A stretch of DNA of 62,369 nt, taken from positions 1-62,369 of the forward strand of contig JAMDCA010000011.1 in the NCBI GenBank assembly GCA_023489435.1, given 5' to 3'. The notes below the pieces were generated by a model. That model saw only the letters and a program-made list of their open reading frames with translations, was not told the DNA's origin and ran no database searches. This document shows positions 43,602 through 52,845 of the stretch, one piece after another. How positions within the stretch are numbered: the first letter of the stretch is position 1; each line of letters starts with the position of its first letter. The DNA is from Thermoplasmatota archaeon. GTDB lineage: Archaea > Thermoplasmatota > Thermoplasmata > Thermoplasmatales > Thermoplasmataceae. The translations under genes and the position numbers were made by a program.

Positions 43602-44216
43602 ATGTTTGAACCAATTGCCGGGAACATTTTCCGTTGGGGAACCATGGACGGAGAAAGCGGGATTATGATGTATGCCCATCTGCTGTTGAAAGACGGAAAA
43701 GCTGTCCTGGTTGATCCCATTGCCATGCCAAATATAGTTCCAATGATCAAAATCCTTGGAGAACCTATAGGCATAATCATGACCAATTACCCACACTTGA
43801 GGGGATCCCCATTGCTTTCAAGGCAGTACAATATTCCCCTGTTTATCCCAGACGTAAAAGAGGTGGACGAGGATGAAGCACTTACAGCCATATTCATCGA
43901 CCTCTACAATATGAAGCACGGCAAGCCGTACGGAGAGAACACCAAGCTTCCGTTTGGAATAAAGGCATACAATATTCCGGGACGACATGAATTTGCCCTG
44001 AAGTTTGATGATTACCTCATTGTGGGCGACTCCGCATACGGGATTCAAGGCAAGCTCAAATTTTACCCTAGCGGCATTTGGCCGGATGAAGATGGAAGCA
44101 AATCTAAAGCTACAGCGGATTCCCTGATACCAATCATTGAAAAGACCGGAGCAAAGGGCCTCCTTTCCGGCCATAATGAGGATATCCCTTCCGGGCTGCA
44201 GGAGATGATTCCATAG
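43602..44216 (+). CDS. MBL-fold protein with altered metal site
   Basis: A 204-residue protein with metallo-beta-lactamase-like layout (N-terminal GNIFRWG, YAHLLLKDGKAVLVDPIAMPNIVPMIKILG). The metal motif is altered: where HxHxDH is expected it reads MTNYPHLRGSP, retaining only one His. A later HEFALKFDDYLIVGDSAYG keeps the Asp-containing segment, and LLSGHNEDIP ends it. Known subgroups with TNxxHxR are of uncertain function. TATA-like ATTATAAAT (43564-43572) about 30 bp upstream. Confidence 0.75.
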   Translation: MFEPIAGNIFRWGTMDGESGIMMYAHLLLKDGKAVLVDPIAMPNIVPMIKILGEPIGIIMTNYPHLRGSPLLSRQYNIPLFIPDVKEVDEDEALTAIFIDLYNMKHGKPYGENTKLPFGIKAYNIPGRHEFALKFDDYLIVGDSAYGIQGKLKFYPSGIWPDEDGSKSKATADSLIPIIEKTGAKGLLSGHNEDIPSGLQEMIP

Positions 44217-44581
44217 GCAGACTGTATATGAATTAGTGACAGGAGCACTTTGGGATGCCCTCCTGGAAATGATGGGAATAAGATCCCCGAAAAATTTTAA
44301 ATTCAGGCTCTGACCATATTTTGCTCACTTTTTGTCATATATGAAAACAGGAAAAATGATCACCAGTTGGAAAACAATGAACCGGAGTGCCGGGAAGATG
44401 AAGTACCCGGCAATAGATATGAAGTCCCTCTCAATGCGGGTTATGTCCTTACAGTGGCGCCATTGAGCTGGTAATTCACTATGAGAACCTGTTTGGATTC
44501 CTTTGATGGCCTAGGGCAAAAAAATTTTCACTGACAGTCTGGGAAAAATGAAACTGATCTGAAACTGGAAAGAGGAAATTA
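44217..44581. other. 365-bp gene-free stretch with two hairpins, possible ncRNA
   Basis: Between two convergent genes. No convincing open frame. Two perfect 7-bp stems occur in a row: TGCCGGG (44388-44394)/CCCGGCA (44406-44412) with an 11-nt loop, and CTCAATG (44430-44436)/CATTGAG (44461-44467), which also contains the palindrome TGGCGCCA. A TATA-like GTCATATATGA lies near 44335-44345. A small structured RNA is possible; read-through barriers between convergent genes are the alternative. Confidence 0.35.
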
Positions 44582-45622
44582 TCAGTGGTATTTGAAAACG
44601 AATACATATTCATGCTTGAAAACGTAAAATCCTGACTTCAGAGCCCTGTATCTCCACAAATTCTCAGAATTTCTCTTCGCCCTTGTGTTCTGAATATCCT
44701 TCACAATTATTCCTCTGAGCTTGAGCCCAAGGTTCGAAAGTGCGTCCATGCTCCTGAAGCCCAGCGGTATGACTTCTCCATTTCTGTAAATATCTCCAAT
44801 TACCAGGCCAATGTGGCTGCCATAACCCATGGCAGGTAAAATTCCCTTTGCAAGGTTTGCCAGTCTTGTGGTGAAATCCTCAGAATCCTTTGCCATGGAG
44901 AGGTCCCTCGGGTTCTCTGAGAATTTTATTATGTCCCAGTATGGCGGGTGAAGAATGGCAAGCTTGAATTTAGGGATCTTCTCTTTTTCAACAAACCCCG
45001 GAAAATCAAATTCCATTGAGTCCTGTAATTCAAGAACAGCTCTTGCGTTGGCTTTGGCCGAGGCCTTGTTGAACAGTTCTGTTGTTTTCTGGTAAACTTC
45101 ACTGTTCAATTCCACACCAAGGGAATTTCTTCCCAGTTTCATTGCCTCCAGCAGGGTGGTTCCTGATCCACAAAATGGATCCACTACCCAGTCTCCGGGC
45201 TTAGTATACCGAGAAATAAGCTGGAAAGGTATCTGCGGAATAAAATTTCCCCAGTACCACCCCTTGTGCTGGCCTCCCCTGGCCCTCGGGCCAAAGTTCC
45301 AGAGGCTGCCGGTTATTATGTGATCATAGCCCTTCCACAGATTTATGTTGAATGCGTCGGCGTCGGACTTAGAATAAGTTTTCAATCCATTCTGAAGGTT
45401 TTTCGCGTAATATCTTGCACGCTCAACTGTCCTGGAGTTCAGTATCTGCCCTATTTCCCGTTCCACCGCTGTTCTTGCAATAACATCCAGCTGGTCCAGA
45501 TCTGAATGTCCCACTTTCCTGAAATTCTCCTTTACCTGGGAAAGGGATTCGCTTTGCAAAGCTTCCATGCACAACTGATCAAGAAGCTCCAGCACTCCGG
45601 ACCCCTGTTCTGATTCAACCAA
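44582..45622 (-). CDS. Site-specific DNA methyltransferase, orphan (N4-C or N6-A)
   Basis: A 346-residue AdoMet-dependent amino-methyltransferase. Motif I is VVDPFCGSGTTLLEA at about residues 146-160 with GVELN following (AdoMet ribose Glu). The catalytic motif is HPPYW at 225-229 (family [DSN]PPY[WF], here with His first). Motif I before the catalytic motif indicates an alpha- or gamma-like order. No restriction endonuclease or specificity subunit is adjacent, so it looks like a solitary methylase. An RNA-directed (Trm-like) enzyme cannot be excluded. TTG start at 45622 or an internal ATG at 45568. Confidence 0.8.
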   Translation of the reverse strand: MVESEQGSGVLELLDQLCMEALQSESLSQVKENFRKVGHSDLDQLDVIARTAVEREIGQILNSRTVERARYYAKNLQNGLKTYSKSDADAFNINLWKGYDHIITGSLWNFGPRARGGQHKGWYWGNFIPQIPFQLISRYTKPGDWVVDPFCGSGTTLLEAMKLGRNSLGVELNSEVYQKTTELFNKASAKANARAVLELQDSMEFDFPGFVEKEKIPKFKLAILHPPYWDIIKFSENPRDLSMAKDSEDFTTRLANLAKGILPAMGYGSHIGLVIGDIYRNGEVIPLGFRSMDALSNLGLKLRGIIVKDIQNTRAKRNSENLWRYRALKSGFYVFKHEYVFVFKYH

Positions 45623-45685
45623 GATAGAAACCTTTGAGAGGAATGCTTTTGAAATGCCTTAAATTTTCCCCACAGTAGCAAGTGC

Positions 45686-46279
45686 CTACCTGAGTACAGC
45701 TCTGCATGGGCCACCATCCAGATCTAGCTTCATGGGAAGGCAGATAAGTTCATAGCTTCCAGGGGTCACATTCTTCAGGGACAGACCCTCAAGTATCATA
45801 ACAGAATTTCCAAGGAGCTCCCTGTGGACGGGCATTCCTTTTGTCCCAAACTGCTCAATGGAGAGATAATCAAGCCCGACCAGATCCAGCTTCATTCGTG
45901 CCATTTTCTTCGCGGCATCCATAGCAATATAACAGAAGTCCTCCCTGAAGCTTCCCTGGTAAAGGTCAGAATTTTTGGACTTTATCAGGAGCCTTTTCTC
46001 AGCGTTATCCGGGATGTCCCCTTCGTGAACTGCGTTTCCCCTGACTTCGATTAAAGTAGCAGGGCCGTTGAATTTTGAGAGGGGTATGCTTCCCAGCTTA
46101 TCACCTTCCCTCATTGCGTGGAATGGTGCATCAATATGTGTTCCAGTATGGGTTTCGAGGAGTAGCCGTGTAATATGAACACCATCCTTTTCATGGGTCT
46201 TGTAATCGTAAGTCTCCAGCCTTGCGTCACCTGGATAGGTTATGAGCCCACTGTCCAGGGGGAGGGAAATATCAATCAT
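45686..46279 (-). CDS. Cyclase-family / kynurenine formamidase-like hydrolase
   Basis: A 197-residue metal-dependent amidohydrolase of the cyclase family. The signature HTGTHIDAPFHAM (HxGTHxDxPxH) lies near 43-55, preceded by MIDISLPLDSGLITYPGD, with late motifs LVGLDYLSIEQFG and LEGLSLKNVTPGSYELICLPMKL. Known members cleave N-formylkynurenine or cyclic amides. No tryptophan-degradation genes are adjacent. Overlaps Nob1 by 4 bp and is its downstream partner in the operon. Confidence 0.88.
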   Translation of the reverse strand: MIDISLPLDSGLITYPGDARLETYDYKTHEKDGVHITRLLLETHTGTHIDAPFHAMREGDKLGSIPLSKFNGPATLIEVRGNAVHEGDIPDNAEKRLLIKSKNSDLYQGSFREDFCYIAMDAAKKMARMKLDLVGLDYLSIEQFGTKGMPVHRELLGNSVMILEGLSLKNVTPGSYELICLPMKLDLDGGPCRAVLR

Positions 46280-46779
46280 GACAAATCATTATCCCTCCGG
46301 TTATAACTCTTTGCGATCCTTCTTACTTCGTGCCCGCATATGGGGCACTCTTTCGTGTGTGCGCTGAACCTCTTCCCGCATCCAGTGCACCTGAACTGCC
46401 ATTTTACCTCCCGGGATATTGGCTTGAGATCAGCTCCCAGAAATTTCAGGCCAAGCCTGGAAGCAACATTCTCAATTGCAAAGTCATCTGTAACGATGGT
46501 CCCGCCAAGCTCCAGTGCAACTGCAACCACGTCTATATCTGTGCGGCTAAGTTTCTCAAGGTCACCGGTCTCCCGTGCAGCATCCTTAACCCTTGAAACG
46601 CTGGAGCTCAGGGGCTGGACAACTTTCAGGTGTCCCTCCTGCCATTCCATGTTCCGGGCTATCTTGCCCAGCCTGATCTCGTCTAAAACTGATTCAGGCA
46701 CAACAAAATTCTCCTGGTTAAGGTTAAACTTTCTCGACAGAATCGCTGAGGTGTCCATTACAAATATTTGAGTGTTCAA
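46276..46779 (-). CDS. nob1: Nob1 endoribonuclease (PIN plus zinc ribbon)
   Basis: Trims the 3' end of small-subunit rRNA. The 167-residue protein begins with a PIN domain (FVMDTSAIL with catalytic Asp, VPESVLDEI, the SRTDIDVVAVALEL acidic pair and TIVTDDFAIENVA). It ends in a zinc ribbon (CTGCGKRF and CPICGHEV). TTG start at 46779, since an internal ATG would remove the first PIN strand. Lies 26 bp downstream of citrate synthase and overlaps the cyclase gene by 4 bp. Confidence 0.93.
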   Translation of the reverse strand: MNTQIFVMDTSAILSRKFNLNQENFVVPESVLDEIRLGKIARNMEWQEGHLKVVQPLSSSVSRVKDAARETGDLEKLSRTDIDVVAVALELGGTIVTDDFAIENVASRLGLKFLGADLKPISREVKWQFRCTGCGKRFSAHTKECPICGHEVRRIAKSYNRRDNDLS

Positions 46780-46805
46780 TTCAAAAAAAGAAATGAATTT
46801 GGGAT

Positions 46806-47957
46806 TTATTCCCTTTCATTAATAGGAGTGTATTTTCTTGGTCCCTTTTCACCCACATAGAGGGCCTTTGGCCTGAAGAGCCTGTTGTCCCTTACGTATT
46901 CAAGTGACCTTGAAACCCATCCGGATGCCCTGCTTACCGCGAATATGGGCGTGAATATCTCCGGGTTGAACCCTATTGAATAGTACATCAGGCCCGAGTA
47001 GAAATCCACATTGGGGAAGATCCCCTTGGAACCGAGCTTTGAGATCATGACTTCTTCAATTTTGTTTGCAGCTGCAAAGAGTTCTCCTTTGCCATGTGCC
47101 TTGGTAACCTGTTCAGCGAACTGCTTTAGGATTCTTGCCCTTGGATCATATACTTTGTATACCCTGTGGCCAAAGCCCATGATCTTCTCCTTCCTGTCGA
47201 CCATGCCGCCGACAATATTCTCTGCATTCTCAGGTGTTCCAACCTTCTGAATCAGTGCCAGGGCTCTCTCATTTGCCCCTCCGTGAAGTGGACCCTTGAG
47301 TGTGGAAATGGCTGATGTTACTGTTGAGTACATGTCAGAGAGAGTGGAAATGGTGAGCATGCCTGAAAAGGTGGAGGCATTCATTCCATGGTCAGCATGG
47401 AGAATGAGGGCTGCATCCAGCATTTTTGCCTCAATTGTGCTTGGCTTTCTGCCAAGGGAGCCGTAAAAGAAATTGGATGAGTATGAAAGGTCATTATCAG
47501 GCGGAAGCACCTTCTGGCCCTCATGTACCCTGTTAATTGCCGCAACAATAGTTGGTATCTTTGCAATAATCTCGACCCCAAGTTCCTCCTGAACTTCAGC
47601 GTCCGGTTCCACTGTCCTGCTGTCCTTTGCACCTATGTATGATACGACAGTTCTGAGGGCGGACATCGGGTGTGCCTTTTTGGCAATTTCCTGGATAAGG
47701 TCTAGTTCATCCTTCTGCAGGACCTGATGTTCCTTCAGCCTTGAATTGAAGTCTTCAAACTGTTTTTTCGTTGGCAGATCGCCATAGAGAAGCAGGTATG
47801 ATACTTCTTCAAAATTAGACTGCTCCACAAGGGTGCCTATGTCGAAACCCCTGTACACAAGTCTTCCTTCAACGCCATCAACAAAGCCAATCTTTGTTTC
47901 GGCAGCAATTACGCCTTCAAGTCCTCTTGAAAATTGAACTTCATGTGTTTCAGTCAT
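46806..47957 (-). CDS. gltA: Citrate synthase
   Basis: Condenses acetyl-CoA and oxaloacetate. The 383-residue archaeal-type enzyme shows RGFDIGTLVEQSNFEEVSYLL, the active-site LHADHGMNASTF, the GALHGGANE-type segment (KGPLHGGANERAL), the catalytic MGFGHRVYKVYDPRA, and the final FYSGLMYYSIGF/ISRASGW-like block with the active-site Asp region (NVDFYSGLMYY). TATA-like element in the AT-rich region near 48025. First gene of the gltA-nob1-cyclase operon. Confidence 0.95.
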   Translation of the reverse strand: MTETHEVQFSRGLEGVIAAETKIGFVDGVEGRLVYRGFDIGTLVEQSNFEEVSYLLLYGDLPTKKQFEDFNSRLKEHQVLQKDELDLIQEIAKKAHPMSALRTVVSYIGAKDSRTVEPDAEVQEELGVEIIAKIPTIVAAINRVHEGQKVLPPDNDLSYSSNFFYGSLGRKPSTIEAKMLDAALILHADHGMNASTFSGMLTISTLSDMYSTVTSAISTLKGPLHGGANERALALIQKVGTPENAENIVGGMVDRKEKIMGFGHRVYKVYDPRARILKQFAEQVTKAHGKGELFAAANKIEEVMISKLGSKGIFPNVDFYSGLMYYSIGFNPEIFTPIFAVSRASGWVSRSLEYVRDNRLFRPKALYVGEKGPRKYTPINERE

Positions 47958-48102
47958 AAAATACGCCTGTTTTTCTAGAAGACCTTCTCAGCTAATTAAT
48001 GTTTAGACTTTTTTCATTGGGCTATATTATAGGAGAAACCCTGTCTTAGAGGATTTCAAGAAAATATTTGATAAAAATATTGGCGGATATCCGACACAGG
48101 CA

Positions 48103-51051
48103 CTACTTCTTCCTTAGCAGTGCAAAACCGATACCCAGCACGGCAAATCCCACGATGAAAAGCGCACCGTAAAATGCATAGTACTCAAAGTTGAAAGGTT
48201 GCGATCCAGCAGTAAGGTTGACAGTCATATTGGAACCGGAAACAGTGACATTGCCTTTGTAGTTTATGTTCTGTGCACCGTTGAAATAATATGCATAGAA
48301 ATTGTACGTTCCATTCTGCAGTTCCACCGTAATGGTGTTGCTTGAGTTGGAAACGTTGTAAGTTGAGATCAGGAGATTCCAGCTCTTGCCTGAAGGAAGC
48401 CCTGAAAGGTTAAAAGTCACGAAATACCCGTATCCGAAAGTTAAGTGAAATGTCTTGTTTGTTCCATCTGTGTTCATGGTCAGTGTTGTGTAGTTCCCTA
48501 TATATGCCCCCGATGCAGGCACGGTGAATGTGTGCTCCCCACCTGGCATAGAGAAATTCAGGTAAGTGCTTGTAGATTCCTGAGTTATGTTATTGGTCTT
48601 GACCATCCAGTTCTGGCCACTGGGCAACCCGGTCTCAACAAAGGAGACATTGAAAATTCCGAGGGTGAAGTTCACGTTCACCGTTTGTGGAGAGGTCCCC
48701 ACACTGAAGGCCCCGCTTGATCCGTAATAGTTTGGGTCTCCGGAATGCACGGTGTAGTGGTGTGTCCCGCTGGGGAAAAGCAAAGAAATCTGGTTTGAGA
48801 AAGTGGCCCTGGTGTAATTCCACGACTGTATGTACCATGAAGTCCCCGCAGGAAGCTTGCTTTCGGAGAAAGTGACAGTATATCCGGTGACAAAAACAAG
48901 ATTTCTGTTCACAGATGAACCACTCACTGTAACATTACCGCCCGTAGGTTCCGCTACCTTGTTCCCGATGTTCTGAACCTGGAAATTGTAGGTGCCGTTA
49001 ATGAGGCTCACATTGAGGTAGGTCCCAGTGGAGTTGAACTCAACGCCATTGACCTGGACATACCACTGGGTGCTGGAAGGCAGACCGGTTTCCCTGAAAG
49101 ACACATTGTATGCATTCTGGGAGAGGTCTGTTACTATATTGTACGCATTCATTGAGCCCATGCCCGTGACAAGGTCGTATCCTTTGAGAGCACTGTAAAC
49201 CATATTATGCCCTGACGTCACATCAAAAAATGGCGTAAGGTAGGGCTTATTGAGCGAGTTTCCGTACTGCTGTGTGCCAAGGAAGTAGAGATAGGGGTCC
49301 ATGAATCCCAGGTTGCCGAGATGTTCAGCAGCCCGGTACGCATTCATTTCAGCGATAATGCCTGCGGAGACAGGCGCTGATATGCTGGTTCCTGAGACCA
49401 CATAATAATTGCCTGCAGAAGTGTTGGAAAAATAGATGATTGTATTATTGGCAATGGCTGAAATGTCAGGGACCGCCCTTCCTGCCCCTTTGATGACGCT
49501 GTTTGCCTGAGAATCCAGTTGCCAGATTGGCTCTGTGTAAAGGTTGCTTATTCCTCCCACAGTGCCCAGTGTCGCGGATGAGAACTGTGGGGCTGGCTCA
49601 TACCAGGCCTGCTGGCTTACCATAGACAGGAATGAACTGCTTCCCTGGTTTGTGTTCACAGAAATATTCGTCCCTCCAACAGCGACGACACCATATGAGT
49701 TGTATGCAGCTGTGGAGGGAAATTGCACATACTCAGTGTTGCTGACGCTCTTGGCGCTGTTGAAGTCGTTCCCACTGTCCCCGGTGCTCGCAAGAACCGT
49801 AATGCCCCTAGCCTGGCACTCTTTAAGAAGCTGGTTCCACTGGGTTACAACGGTATCATTTGAACCCCACGAATTCGAGATCACGGACACATTGTCCAGG
49901 CCTGAGTACTGAGACGGTGGGCTGAGGACCTCTTCGAATGCAAGTGTTACATCTGAAAGCGTGCTGTTCTGTCCATATGCGTTGTATATAGAAGCTCCTG
50001 GCGCAAGGCTGCCTGCCATTTCCAGATCCAGGGTGTTTTCCACCACAGCGCCTGAAGTGTCATTCTGGGCGGAAGTGCCGGGGGCCACTGCACCTGAAAC
50101 GGGGACTCCATAAACCTTGGGAAGTGGTTCCCCCGTGGACGCTAGGGTTTTGTTGAAATAATAAGACAGGTCTGAAGGGTCGTATGGGCCGGTGTAAATT
50201 GTCTTCCCGCCTGATTTGTAGGAACCCCCCCAGAGCAGTGTCGCTATAACTGCGTTCCTGGGAAGCACTTTATTCAGCAGAGGAGTCTCATTGTAAGCCG
50301 GCTGCAGCTGCGAACCATAGAAGAACTGTATTCCCTTCTGGACGTGCACCCCGGGATAGCTGTATGAGCTTTCCGGGACAGGTTTCCCTGTGGTATTTGC
50401 CGGGTATGGGCTGAATTGCTTGAGACCAGCAATGTTAAGGTTGAGGGCGGTGTCACTGTACTGGCTGTTTAGCCCAATCACGGTGTTTACTGATGTGGAG
50501 AGCCATGAAGGGAGCATGGGCAGTGAATTTGGTGCAAAAAATGGAACGGCACCGTTGCTGTACCCTGTTATGTTTGTGTGAAATGCCCTTGAGAAGTTTG
50601 CAGCGGAACCTGTGAGTGCCAGGACAAGCCTGTTTTGGAATTTCTCATTGATGTTCAAGCCGTACTGGCTGAAATATGAAATGGATGATGAATAGGCTGA
50701 CTCTGATGGATCATAAAGGCTGTTGAACTGGGAGGCTGTAAGGTAATGCTGGAACTGGCTGCTGGCAGGATTGGAAAGGTTATTCAGCAGTGAGTTCAGG
50801 GAATTCTGGTTGCTGAAGTTGAATATAATGTCCACCCCTATGTTCCCTGTGTATGCGCTCGAATTGAAATCGGTGGTGCCACCCAGGGAAGGTACTGGCT
50901 TCAGGGAATAAACCGTGCCATGGCCCTTCGATAAGATATTGGTCGAGTTCCCGCTTTCATGGCTGCCGGCAAAATCTACAGCGAGTATTGACAGGATTAC
51001 TATCAGGGCGACTATAACTGCGATCTTTCGATCCTTATGCCCCATGGTCAT
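48103..51051 (-). CDS. Sedolisin (S53) acid protease with surface repeats
   Basis: A 982-residue secreted, membrane-anchored peptidase for acid conditions. A signal/TM helix (about 9-27) is followed by a pro-kumamolisin activation domain (about 45-230). The catalytic domain (about 235-645) has the S53 triad Glu338 and Asp342 (ENTLDLEMAG), oxyanion Asp425 (ASTGDSGN) and Ser556 (SGTSISAP), plus the Ca-binding FFDVTSGHN near 609-616. Four tandem repeats of exactly 76 residues start at 648, 724, 800 and 876, each with a Y/F-x-V-T/S-F...GLPSG..W core. A C-terminal helix (957-978) ends in LLRKK. Many N-glycosylation sequons suggest a surface location. Confidence 0.93.
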   Translation of the reverse strand: MTMGHKDRKIAVIVALIVILSILAVDFAGSHESGNSTNILSKGHGTVYSLKPVPSLGGTTDFNSSAYTGNIGVDIIFNFSNQNSLNSLLNNLSNPASSQFQHYLTASQFNSLYDPSESAYSSSISYFSQYGLNINEKFQNRLVLALTGSAANFSRAFHTNITGYSNGAVPFFAPNSLPMLPSWLSTSVNTVIGLNSQYSDTALNLNIAGLKQFSPYPANTTGKPVPESSYSYPGVHVQKGIQFFYGSQLQPAYNETPLLNKVLPRNAVIATLLWGGSYKSGGKTIYTGPYDPSDLSYYFNKTLASTGEPLPKVYGVPVSGAVAPGTSAQNDTSGAVVENTLDLEMAGSLAPGASIYNAYGQNSTLSDVTLAFEEVLSPPSQYSGLDNVSVISNSWGSNDTVVTQWNQLLKECQARGITVLASTGDSGNDFNSAKSVSNTEYVQFPSTAAYNSYGVVAVGGTNISVNTNQGSSSFLSMVSQQAWYEPAPQFSSATLGTVGGISNLYTEPIWQLDSQANSVIKGAGRAVPDISAIANNTIIYFSNTSAGNYYVVSGTSISAPVSAGIIAEMNAYRAAEHLGNLGFMDPYLYFLGTQQYGNSLNKPYLTPFFDVTSGHNMVYSALKGYDLVTGMGSMNAYNIVTDLSQNAYNVSFRETGLPSSTQWYVQVNGVEFNSTGTYLNVSLINGTYNFQVQNIGNKVAEPTGGNVTVSGSSVNRNLVFVTGYTVTFSESKLPAGTSWYIQSWNYTRATFSNQISLLFPSGTHHYTVHSGDPNYYGSSGAFSVGTSPQTVNVNFTLGIFNVSFVETGLPSGQNWMVKTNNITQESTSTYLNFSMPGGEHTFTVPASGAYIGNYTTLTMNTDGTNKTFHLTFGYGYFVTFNLSGLPSGKSWNLLISTYNVSNSSNTITVELQNGTYNFYAYYFNGAQNINYKGNVTVSGSNMTVNLTAGSQPFNFEYYAFYGALFIVGFAVLGIGFALLRKK
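48199..49110 (-). repeat. Four 76-residue tandem repeats in the sedolisin
   Basis: Repeats start at residues 648, 724, 800 and 876 (period exactly 76). Each opens with a hydrophobic strand, then ET/SE/SGLPSG or KLPAG, an Trp, and closes with NGTYNF/GGEHTF-like and a G-rich turn. They form a surface stalk between the protease and the membrane helix, in the style of PEGA-like or thermopsin-associated domains. Confidence 0.85.
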
Positions 51052-51114
51052 ATTTTCTTCAGGTAATATGATTGAAAAACCTTTTCATTGACCTCTATTG
51101 CATCGGAAGGAATT

Positions 51115-52773
51115 TCATTTTGCGGTTGGATTGGCTTCCTGCCTGCGGTGTTCATCAATTATCTGCATCTTTAGTACCTTTCCGGACATGCTCTTTGGCA
51201 GTTCTTTCCGGAATTCTATTTTCCGGGGCACCTTGAATCTGGAGAGTGATTTCCTGCATGCCTGCATAATCCTGGAGTCAAGTCCGTCTACCTCGCTTTC
51301 TGATGACACCACAGCGAGGATGTATTCATTTCCCGTTTCCTCGGTTACGCCTACCACGGCGACTTCCTTAACTCCCTCAACCCCTTCAATGACCTTCTCT
51401 ATCTCGTGGGAACTCACCATTATTCCATGGGATGTGATTGCTTCCCTCACTCTCCCCTCAATATGGTAAAGGCCACCCTCATCAATGCTTGCAAGATCGC
51501 CCGAATCAAAGTATCCGTCCAGAAAGTACTGGCTGTTGTCAGGCAATAAAGGGACAAGTGAAGTAAAAAGGCCCGGGCCTTTCAGGTACAACTCGCCGAT
51601 TGCAGGAGGAGATGCCTCCCGGTGTGACTTTTCCTCTAATAACTTTGCCTGCACATTTGGAATGGGGATGCCGGGGCTCCCCGGTTTCTGTTTTGCCCTG
51701 TCGATTAGCTGCATATGAGTGACTCCAAGCATCTCTGGAACCCCATAATATTCCAGGACCCGTGTGCCATATCTCTTCTCTATTTCCTGGCGTATTCCCC
51801 TGTTGAGAAGATATGTTTCTGTTATGATCCCCTTGAGGCTTTTGATTGCCATGTTCGGTATTCTCTCCTCGAGAATCTCGCTGAGGTCCCATGGGGAAGC
51901 GAGCATGTATTCACAGTCGTAAAGGCTGCTCGTGAAGAACGTCATGTAATAATCCTCCCTTGTGACAGATGTGAGCACAGTACCTCCCAGGAGGATTGGG
52001 AGGGTAACCGTAAACTGGAAGGAAGCAGGCAAAAAGGGTGGCAGGAAGGAAGCAATCTTGAACCTGCCTTTGGCCTGTGGCATGGCTTTGGATATGGAAG
52101 ACGCGGATTCCAGAAGATTTGAGGCTGTGAAGAACATTGCCTGAAGGTCTCCTGATCTGGATGCAGAGATGAACCCGACGGAGATATCCTTTTCAGGATC
52201 AATGAAGGTACCCTCTCCCTTTGCTTCATAGATCAGGTCTGTAAACCTGAACACATTCAGCTCCTTGGAAATTCCGGACGCAGACTTTCCCAGGGATTTT
52301 GCAGTGAAGGCAACGGATTTTTCAAACGGGAGGAAGTCCTGGAGCCTCACAAGAACAACGGATTCAATGCCCTGGCCCTGGTCGATCACCAGCCCGGTAG
52401 TGTTGAGGCACACCACGGACTTCAGCTTGAGCAGCCCCATGATATTATGCAGCTCGTAAGTCTTGATGTCGGGATCCAGAGGGATTGCAACTCCCCCTAT
52501 TTTCTGCAGGGCAAGGAATGTGATAAAAAACTGTGGTGAAAGTGGCAGGCAGATGGCAACTGAATCTCCCTTGGAGATATTCAGCCTGGATTTCAGTGAC
52601 TCTGCCATGGAATCAACCATTGAAAGCAATGAGTAATATGACACGTGTTTTCCGTGGAAGATGACTAACGGGTCGCTCCTGTTGGGTTCAACATTAGCCC
52701 TGAAAATCTCGTAAAGGTTATTCCATAGCTGGTGTTCTTCACCCTCAGCTCCCAGCAATTTAGAGGATTCCAT
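51115..52773 (-). CDS. Acyl-CoA ligase-like protein with lost P-loop
   Basis: A 552-residue ANL-superfamily protein. Conserved parts include AICLPLSPQFFITFLALQKIGGVAIPLDP, YYGVPE (in place of YGxTE), DGYFDSGDLA, GRVREAITSHGIMVS and the C-terminal Lys in PKSMSGKVLK. The ATP-binding P-loop (usual TSGTTGxPKG) is missing: the aligned stretch reads FISASRSGDLQA near 199-211, with no Thr/Ser cluster and no Lys. It may be inactive as a ligase or bind another ligand. Lies 72 bp downstream of the NAD(P)HX enzyme gene, in the same orientation. Confidence 0.78.
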   Translation of the reverse strand: MESSKLLGAEGEEHQLWNNLYEIFRANVEPNRSDPLVIFHGKHVSYYSLLSMVDSMAESLKSRLNISKGDSVAICLPLSPQFFITFLALQKIGGVAIPLDPDIKTYELHNIMGLLKLKSVVCLNTTGLVIDQGQGIESVVLVRLQDFLPFEKSVAFTAKSLGKSASGISKELNVFRFTDLIYEAKGEGTFIDPEKDISVGFISASRSGDLQAMFFTASNLLESASSISKAMPQAKGRFKIASFLPPFLPASFQFTVTLPILLGGTVLTSVTREDYYMTFFTSSLYDCEYMLASPWDLSEILEERIPNMAIKSLKGIITETYLLNRGIRQEIEKRYGTRVLEYYGVPEMLGVTHMQLIDRAKQKPGSPGIPIPNVQAKLLEEKSHREASPPAIGELYLKGPGLFTSLVPLLPDNSQYFLDGYFDSGDLASIDEGGLYHIEGRVREAITSHGIMVSSHEIEKVIEGVEGVKEVAVVGVTEETGNEYILAVVSSESEVDGLDSRIMQACRKSLSRFKVPRKIEFRKELPKSMSGKVLKMQIIDEHRRQEANPTAK

Positions 52774-52845
52774 GAAGCCACTCCTAAAAACTCCTCGACC
52801 GATTTAAATTTATTTGACTGTAATTTTTTCATTATGCCCGAAAAT

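Noticed and set aside
51715-52122. 135-codon frame opposite the acyl-CoA ligase-like gene
   Set aside because: Lies wholly inside the ANL gene on the other strand with unusual residue use and no motif.
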